From Gammaproteobacteria bacterium (lineage in GTDB: Bacteria; Pseudomonadota; Gammaproteobacteria; GCA-001735895), in NCBI GenBank assembly GCA_029862125.1, contig JAOTXY010000014.1, positions 1 to 58,588 of the forward strand: a stretch of DNA of 58,588 nt, given 5' to 3'. A program made the translations under genes and the position numbers. The notes below the pieces were generated by a model, which did not search any database, was not told the origin of the DNA, and saw only the letters and a list, made by a program, of their open reading frames with translations. Below, piece after piece: positions 53,485 through 58,588 of the stretch. Every line of letters starts with the position of its first letter. Position 1 is the first letter of the stretch.

Positions 53485-53562
53485 TTGACTGTAATAATGA
53501 CATTCTGTTTAAACTTGGCGCACACATTGAATACGCATGTTTGCCGGCAGTTTCGCTGGCAA
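53485..53562 (+). promoter_or_regulatory. Promoter and operator-like palindrome upstream of soxB
   Basis: TTGACT at 53485-53490 with TTTAAA at 53508-53513, spacer 17, is a moderate sigma70 promoter. Downstream, TTGCCGGC 53541-53548 faces GCTGGCAA 53555-53562 as an 8-bp hyphenated palindrome with one G:T pair, placed at about +20 to +42, a repressor-type place. ACATG 53440-53444 with CATGT 53449-53453 is a weaker palindrome. The rest of the 326-bp gap (53289-53614) is AT-rich, with no gene and no glycine-riboswitch-like fold that I can see. Confidence 0.4.
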
Positions 53563-53614
53563 TGGGTGGCTATCACCGGTTATTCTTTACGTAGTCTCAA
53601 CCAATAACAAGCTT

Positions 53615-54868
53615 ATGCATTATTCAGGATTCAGCCTGCTCAAACAGGCACTCACCGGGAATCGCGGCTGGACCAGGGCCTGGCGCAACCTGGAACCGCG
53701 CAAACGCTACGACGTCGTCATTATCGGCGGCGGGGGTCATGGTTTGGCCACGGCCTATTACCTCGCCAAACTGCATGGCATAACCGACGTCGCGGTGGTG
53801 GAGAAAGGTTACATTGGCGGTGGAAATACCGGCCGCAATACCACCATCGTGCGCTCCAACTACATGCTCAACCCGAATGCACAGTTCTACGAGCATTCGA
53901 TGAAATTATGGGAAGGCCTGAGCCAGGACCTGAACTACAACGTGATGTTCAGCCAGCGCGGTGTATTAAACCTGATTCATAATGATGCACAACGGGACGC
54001 TTTCGCGCGACGCGGTAACGCCTTGCGATTAAATGGCATCGATGCGGTAATGCATGACCTGGACGGCGTCAGGAAGCTGATGCCGCACCTCGATTTCTCG
54101 AAGAATACGCGCTTCCCGGTGCAGGGCGGCCTGGCGCAGCCACGCGGCGGTACCGCGCGCCACGATGCGGTGGCCTGGGGTTATGCGCGCGCGGCCGACC
54201 GGCTCGGTGTCGAAATTTTTCAAAAGTGCGAAGTCACCGGCATCAAGCGCAAGGGTGACCAGGTTATCAGTGTCGAAACCACGCGCGGTCCCATAGAGGC
54301 TGGCCAGGTTGGCGTCGCGGTTGCAGGTAATTCGAGCCGTTTGTTCGATATGGTCGGCATGAAACTGCCGATCGAATCACACGTGCTGCAGGCTTTTGTC
54401 ACCGAGGGCATCAAGCCGCTGGTTAACACTGTCTGCACCTTCGGTGCGGGCCACTTTTACATCAGCCAGTCGGACAAGGGTGGCCTGGTTTTCGGCGGTG
54501 ATATCGACGGCTGGAATACCTACGCGCAACGCGGCAACCTGCCCACTTTCAATCATGTTGTCGCCGGTGGCGTGACCATGATGCCCTGCCTCGCACGTCT
54601 GCGCGTATTGCGCCAGTGGGGTGGTGTTATGGATATGTCGATGGACGGCACACCGATCATCGGCAAGACGCCGATTGATAACCTTTACCTGAACGGAGGC
54701 TGGTGTTACGGCGGCTTCAAGGCTACCCCGGCTTCGGGCTGGGTATTTGCCCACACCATTGCAAATGACAAGCCGCACGCGCTGAATGCAGAGTTTACGC
54801 TGGAGCGTTTTCGCGAAGGTAATATCATCGACGAGAAAGGCGTTGGCGCCTCGCCCAAATCACACTAG
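53615..54868 (+). CDS. soxB: Sarcosine oxidase beta subunit
   Basis: A 417-residue flavoprotein that demethylates sarcosine to glycine. The FAD-binding fold is YDVVIIGGGGHGLATAYYLA, followed by GGNTGRNTTIVRSNY, LAQPRGGTARHDAVAWGYAR and a C-terminal NLYLNGGWCYGGFKATPASG. The ATG at 53615 (MHYSGFSLLK) gives the normal SoxB start and length, so the upstream in-frame extension is rejected. First gene of soxBDAG; AGGAGGT leads to soxD 11 nt later. Confidence 0.95.
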   Translation: MHYSGFSLLKQALTGNRGWTRAWRNLEPRKRYDVVIIGGGGHGLATAYYLAKLHGITDVAVVEKGYIGGGNTGRNTTIVRSNYMLNPNAQFYEHSMKLWEGLSQDLNYNVMFSQRGVLNLIHNDAQRDAFARRGNALRLNGIDAVMHDLDGVRKLMPHLDFSKNTRFPVQGGLAQPRGGTARHDAVAWGYARAADRLGVEIFQKCEVTGIKRKGDQVISVETTRGPIEAGQVGVAVAGNSSRLFDMVGMKLPIESHVLQAFVTEGIKPLVNTVCTFGAGHFYISQSDKGGLVFGGDIDGWNTYAQRGNLPTFNHVVAGGVTMMPCLARLRVLRQWGGVMDMSMDGTPIIGKTPIDNLYLNGGWCYGGFKATPASGWVFAHTIANDKPHALNAEFTLERFREGNIIDEKGVGASPKSH

Positions 54869-54879
54869 GAGGTATTGAT

Positions 54880-55164
54880 ATGCTAAGAATCGACTGCCCC
54901 TGGTGCGGGGTGCGCAACGAAGACGAGTTTTCCTACGGTGGCGACGCCACGGTCGAGCGACCTGCCGACCACGCGTCCCAGGACGACTGGTATCACTACG
55001 TTTACACGCGTCAGAATCCAGCCGGGCCACATCGCGAATACTGGCATCATGTCAATGGTTGCCGCGCCTGGCTCGTGGTCGAGCGAGATACCGTTACGCA
55101 TGAAATTTTCAGCACCGCCCCGGCCTCCCCTAACCTCCCGGATCCTGACGGCAGGGCTCGATAG
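54880..55164 (+). CDS. soxD: Sarcosine oxidase delta subunit
   Basis: A 94-residue small subunit that binds zinc and helps hold the complex. Ligands fit Cys6, Cys9, His57 and Cys61 (DCPWCGVRNEDEF; REYWHHVNGCRAWL). The strong AGGAGGT ribosome-binding site is 8-9 nt before the start. It ends 2 nt before soxA. Confidence 0.95.
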   Translation: MLRIDCPWCGVRNEDEFSYGGDATVERPADHASQDDWYHYVYTRQNPAGPHREYWHHVNGCRAWLVVERDTVTHEIFSTAPASPNLPDPDGRAR

Positions 55165-55166
55165 AT

Positions 55167-58160
55167 ATGGGACAGCAATTTCGTACTAGCAGTAATGGAC
55201 AAATCGATCGCGGTCGTATCCTGAGCTTTACCTTCGACGGTAAGCCATACCAGGGTTACGAGGGCGATACCCTCGCCTCGGCATTGCTTGCCAACGGTGT
55301 GCGCCTGGTCGGGCGCAGTTTCAAGTATCATCGGCCGCGCGGCATTCAAACCGCCGGCTCGGAAGAACCTAACGCCATCGTCGAGCTGCGCACCGGTCCG
55401 CGCAAAGAGCCGAATACACGAGCGACGACGATCGAACTGTTTGACGGCCTGGTTGCCAATAGTCAGAATCGCTGGCCCTCACTGAATTTCGATATCATGT
55501 CGATCAATAACCTGTTTTCACCGTTGTTATCGGCCGGCTTTTACTACAAGACCTTCATGTGGCCGCCTTCATTCTGGACCAATGTCTACGAGCATGTCAT
55601 CCGCCGCGCCGCCGGTCTCGGCACCGCGTCAACCGAACCCGATCCTGATTTTTACGAACAATGCCATGAACACTGCGATGTGCTGGTGGTTGGTGCGGGA
55701 CCAGCCGGGTTATCGGCCGCACTCGCCGCGGCTCGAGCGGAAGCACGCGTCATTCTGGTGGATGAGCACCCGCGCCTGGGCGGATCGCTCAATGATGAAA
55801 ACTATTCCATCAACGGCAAGGCTGGCAGCGAATGGGCGGATGAAATCCATGCTCAACTCGAGGAGATGGATAATGTCCGCGTGTTTACCCGCACGACCTT
55901 GTTCGGCTACTACGATCATAACGTGGTCGCGGCGATCGAAAAGGTCAGTGACCATATGCCGGTCCCGCACCAGGGTCATCCTCGTCAGCGTATGTGGACC
56001 TTTTACCCGGGCCGGGTTGTGATCGCGAGCGGCGCCACCGAGCGCCCACTGGTTTTCGGTAATAACGACATGCCTGGCGTAATGCTAGCCTCAGCCGCAA
56101 GAGCCTATGTGAATCGTTATGGCGTCAAACCCGGCAGGCGGGCCGTGATCGCAACCAACAATAACGACGCTTACCGGACCGCAATCGATCTACATCACGC
56201 CGGAATCAATATCACCGCGGTTGTTGATTCTCGTAGACAACCGGATGAAGCGTTAGTCGAGGAACTCGAAAAACTCTCGATCCGCCTGATGACTGGAAGT
56301 ACTGTTGGTTCTGCCGAGGGTCATCAACAGGTAAGCTATGCCCAGATTGTCACCACCCAGGGAGACACCCTCGATCCCGAGCGCATCGATTGCGATTTAA
56401 TCGCCTGCTCCGGTGGCTGGAATCCAAATATTCACCTGCATAGCCAGTCGGGTGCAAAACCGGTTTACGATGATTCGATCCTGAGCTTCGTACCGGGTAA
56501 ATCACGCCAGTCGGAAGTGTCGGTTGGTGCCGCAAGCGGCAGTTTCAGTCTGCAGGATTGCCTCGCGCAAGGTGTCAGCGCGGGAACCCTGGCCGCCAGG
56601 CAGACCGGTTTCAAGTCCAGGAAAATGGCCGCGGCCAGGGCCGACAACGAAAGTGACTACGCGATCGAGGCTTTGTGGATTTCACCCACGCCTTACAACA
56701 AGAGTTACAAGCAGTTCGTCGATCAGCAAAACGACGTCAAGGCCAGCGATGTGGCACTGGCTTCCCAGGAGGGTTTCGATTCGGTCGAGTTACTGAAGCG
56801 CTACACCACCCAGGGCATGGCGACCGACCAGGGCAAGACCAGCAATGTCAACGCGCTGGCGATACTCGCCTGTCAACGTGGTGAGCCACTGCCTGAAGTC
56901 GGCATAACGACCTTCCGCCCACCCTACGTACCGGTCGCAATGGGCGTTTTTGCCGGGCATACCGTCGGCTACGATTTCATGCCGGTGCGGCGTACCGCGA
57001 TTCATGACTGGAACACAAAGCAGGGGGCCGTCTTTGTCGAGGCCGGCCTGTGGCTGCGAGCACGTTACTACCCGCAAAAACCCGGCGACACGATGAACGA
57101 TTGTTACATTCGTGAAACCGAGGCGACGCGTAACAATGTCGCGATCGTCGATGTAACCTCGCTGGGCAAGATCGATATCCAGGGACCCGATGCAGCCGAA
57201 TTTTTAAATCGGTTGTATATCAACAACTGGCTCAAGCTACCCGTGGGCAAGGTGCGTTACGGCGCGATGCTGCGCGAAGACGGCATGGTTTTTGACGATG
57301 GCACCACTTCACACCTCGCGGAAAATCATTTCTTCATGACCACGACCACCGCAAATGCCGCTTCGGTACTCGCGCATATGGAGCAGTATCACCAGATCGA
57401 GTGGCCCGAGCTCGACGTCGTGTTCTGCTCAGTCACCGAACAATGGACCGGGATTGCGGTCGCCGGGCCCAACAGCCGCAAGCTGCTGGAACAGGTAATC
57501 GATATCGATATCAGCAACGAGGCCTTCCCGTTTATGAGCGTCGGCGAATGCATGATAAACAATATTCCCGCACGCCTGTTCCGGATTTCCTTTTCCGGCG
57601 AACTCGCCTACGAAATCAACGTGCCCGCCGACTATGGCGAACAAGCCTGGCTCGAGTTACTCGAGGCTGGCGAGGAACTGGAGGTTTCGGTTTACGGTAC
57701 CGAGGCGCTCGGCACCATGCGTATCGAGAAGGGTCACGTCGCCGGCTCCGAACTCGACGGCCGCACCACCGCGCAAGACCTTGGCCTCGAGGGCATGGCT
57801 AACCGCAGCAAGCATTTCATCGGGAAGCATAATTCTGAGCGTCCGCTGCTGATGGGTGAAGGTCGTTTACAAGTGGTAGGCCTGAAGTCGCTCGAAGAGG
57901 ACAGAAACCTGCGCATCGGCGCCCACCTGGTCGATCCCAGGGTCAAGCTGGAGACCGTGAGCCAATCACAGGGTCATGTAACCGCGACAACCTACAGCCC
58001 GCAACTGGGCTGCGGCATTGCACTCGGCCTGCTGCGCGATGGCGCTTCGCGACATGGTGAACAGATAGAAGCGGTGTTCCCGCTCGACGATGAGACGCTC
58101 AAAGTCGAGGTCTGTCACCCTGTATTCATCGATCCCGAGGGAGAGCTTGTCCGTGCCTGA
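55167..58160 (+). CDS. soxA: Sarcosine oxidase alpha subunit
   Basis: A 997-residue subunit. Residues of about 20-115 are the Fer2-like/N-terminal part (FTFDGKPYQGYEGDTLASAL). About 170-480 are the FAD/NAD domain (CDVLVVGAGPAGLSAALAAA, GVMLASAARAYVNRYG). About 600-997 are the aminomethyltransferase (GCV_T) folate-binding domain (IVDVTSLGKIDIQGPDAAEF, LRIEKGHVAGSELDGRTTAQ-like segment). It passes the formaldehyde unit to tetrahydrofolate, giving 5,10-methylene-THF. Length is normal for SoxA. It overlaps the soxG start. Confidence 0.96.
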   Translation: MGQQFRTSSNGQIDRGRILSFTFDGKPYQGYEGDTLASALLANGVRLVGRSFKYHRPRGIQTAGSEEPNAIVELRTGPRKEPNTRATTIELFDGLVANSQNRWPSLNFDIMSINNLFSPLLSAGFYYKTFMWPPSFWTNVYEHVIRRAAGLGTASTEPDPDFYEQCHEHCDVLVVGAGPAGLSAALAAARAEARVILVDEHPRLGGSLNDENYSINGKAGSEWADEIHAQLEEMDNVRVFTRTTLFGYYDHNVVAAIEKVSDHMPVPHQGHPRQRMWTFYPGRVVIASGATERPLVFGNNDMPGVMLASAARAYVNRYGVKPGRRAVIATNNNDAYRTAIDLHHAGINITAVVDSRRQPDEALVEELEKLSIRLMTGSTVGSAEGHQQVSYAQIVTTQGDTLDPERIDCDLIACSGGWNPNIHLHSQSGAKPVYDDSILSFVPGKSRQSEVSVGAASGSFSLQDCLAQGVSAGTLAARQTGFKSRKMAAARADNESDYAIEALWISPTPYNKSYKQFVDQQNDVKASDVALASQEGFDSVELLKRYTTQGMATDQGKTSNVNALAILACQRGEPLPEVGITTFRPPYVPVAMGVFAGHTVGYDFMPVRRTAIHDWNTKQGAVFVEAGLWLRARYYPQKPGDTMNDCYIRETEATRNNVAIVDVTSLGKIDIQGPDAAEFLNRLYINNWLKLPVGKVRYGAMLREDGMVFDDGTTSHLAENHFFMTTTTANAASVLAHMEQYHQIEWPELDVVFCSVTEQWTGIAVAGPNSRKLLEQVIDIDISNEAFPFMSVGECMINNIPARLFRISFSGELAYEINVPADYGEQAWLELLEAGEELEVSVYGTEALGTMRIEKGHVAGSELDGRTTAQDLGLEGMANRSKHFIGKHNSERPLLMGEGRLQVVGLKSLEEDRNLRIGAHLVDPRVKLETVSQSQGHVTATTYSPQLGCGIALGLLRDGASRHGEQIEAVFPLDDETLKVEVCHPVFIDPEGELVRA

Positions 58161-58588
58161 TAAACAAGACTTACCAGTGCGCGTATCGCCGCTGTTACCG
58201 AGCAGCGGCGATTTCATCGTCGACTACAAGAATGTGCGCCTGAGTGAACGCAAGACACTAACCGCGATCCAGGTGCTGTCCTTCAATGGCAAACACTCGG
58301 ATACCGCAGCGGCTATTGCCACAGCGCTCGGCATAAAATGCTCGACCCGGCCCGGCATCGTCAATTCGGATGGCAAGATCCAGATTTGCTGGAACGGGCC
58401 CAATAGCTGGATGGTCGTGTGCAACGACGCAGAAGCGGGACGCACGCCCGGCGAATTATTCAAAGTGCTGCAAGATGCGGTGGGTGATCTCGGGACGACT
58501 GGTGATCTCGGGACGACTGGTGATCTCGGGACGACTGGTGATCTCGGGACGACTGGTGATCTCGGGACGACGGGTAATCTCGGGGCGG
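58153..58588 (+). CDS. soxG: Sarcosine oxidase gamma subunit, 5' part
   Basis: The first 145 residues of the gamma subunit, cut by the window end. A GTG at 58153 overlaps the soxA stop by 8 nt, with GAGGGAGAG upstream. The protein has the SoxG pattern (ERKTLTAIQVLSFNGKHSD, ICWNGPNSWMVVCNDAEAG). From residue 111 the frame runs into an 18-bp tandem repeat coding for GDLGTT units. Unless the frame resumes after the repeat, the gene may be disrupted; the window cannot tell. Confidence 0.9.
   Translation, partial: MPDKQDLPVRVSPLLPSSGDFIVDYKNVRLSERKTLTAIQVLSFNGKHSDTAAAIATALGIKCSTRPGIVNSDGKIQICWNGPNSWMVVCNDAEAGRTPGELFKVLQDAVGDLGTTGDLGTTGDLGTTGDLGTTGDLGTTGNLGA
58483..58588 (+). repeat. 18-bp in-frame tandem repeat in soxG
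   Basis: Five copies of GGTGATCTCGGGACGACT (58483-58572, the last ending ACG) followed by a diverged partial unit starting 58573 (GGTAATCTCGGGGCGG). All units stay in the soxG frame and encode repeated Gly-Asp-Leu-Gly-Thr-Thr. The array reaches the window edge, so its full copy number is unseen. Confidence 0.95.

Noticed and set aside
53289..53614. Possible glycine riboswitch or small RNA upstream of soxB
   Set aside because: I looked for tandem aptamer-like conserved segments; the region is AT-rich with only short palindromes, so nothing supports a riboswitch.
58483..58588. CRISPR-like repeat array
   Set aside because: Units are contiguous with no spacers, remain in the soxG frame and have no cas genes nearby; it is a simple tandem repeat.
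1..58588. tRNA, rRNA, integrase, transposase and prophage genes
   Set aside because: Read for on both strands; no cloverleaf, rRNA core, tyrosine/serine recombinase or phage structural gene was recognised. Not a tRNA scan, so a missed tRNA is possible.

Overview
The window reads as about 58.6 kb of chromosome from a heterotrophic, probably marine, gammaproteobacterium. GC content is moderate. Genus cannot be read from the sequence. The assignment is inferred from gene content: paired PA2778/PA2779-type proteins, AcpH, MscL, a GlcDEF glycolate oxidase, TRAP and peptide-type ABC importers, PAS-GGDEF proteins, and many catabolic enzymes for small organic acids and amines. I see no rRNA, tRNA, CRISPR array, phage gene or transposase. 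Mobile DNA is limited to small palindromic repeats.

Layout. 1-5.4 kb: the start of a GMC (choline dehydrogenase-type) oxidoreductase, divergent from a TRAP importer (DctP, fused DctQM) followed by an IclR regulator. 5.6-10.0 kb: a compact same-strand cluster with a DUF4382/DUF5666-like lipoprotein, a small exported protein, a DUF3106 protein, a barrel-like exported protein, an ECF-type sigma factor and a DUF3619-like single-span membrane protein. This is the best candidate for a poorly described regulatory system. 10.1-13.3 kb: a membrane protein, MscL, an M81/MlrC hydrolase and a YciA-type thioesterase. 13.3-20.6 kb (minus): a complete peptide/nickel-class ABC importer ending in a TauD/TfdA dioxygenase. 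20.9-25.6 kb: glcDEF, divergent from a D-amino-acid aminotransferase-like gene. 25.6-29.4 kb (minus): an Ldh-family dehydrogenase, an HpcH/HpaI aldolase, and a tightly coupled hydrolase-pdxH-DUF2214 set. 29.4-38.5 kb: a VOC protein, an oxygenase-like protein, a choline-kinase-like phosphotransferase with a class V aminotransferase, an ankyrin protein, a Rieske oxygenase, two EamA exporters and an MFS transporter. 38.6-42.1 kb: two tandem paralogous PAS-GGDEF diguanylate cyclases. 42.3-45.2 kb: a second GlcD-like dehydrogenase, AcpH and a class II aldolase. 45.15-45.6 kb: an intergenic region filled by two long hairpin elements with a common core. 45.6-51.6 kb: the PA2778/PA2779 pair, then a probable operon creatinase - acyl-CoA dehydrogenase - CoA-transferase - tRNA-binding protein, and a GNAT. 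51.6-58.6 kb: an orphan histidine kinase and the soxBDAG sarcosine oxidase operon, whose soxG runs off the window inside an 18-bp tandem repeat.

How the genes fit together. Creatinase makes sarcosine and urea, and SoxBDAG oxidises sarcosine to glycine, so the right end is a creatine/sarcosine route. A GMC oxidoreductase, a Rieske oxygenase of the quaternary-amine type and a choline-kinase-like protein suggest wider use of methylated amines, but that is inference. GlcDEF, the second GlcD-like enzyme, the Ldh-family enzyme and the aldolases point to use of hydroxyacids. Start codons were chosen by ribosome-binding sites, overlaps with neighbours and family lengths. Several long open frames on opposite strands were set aside as shadows.
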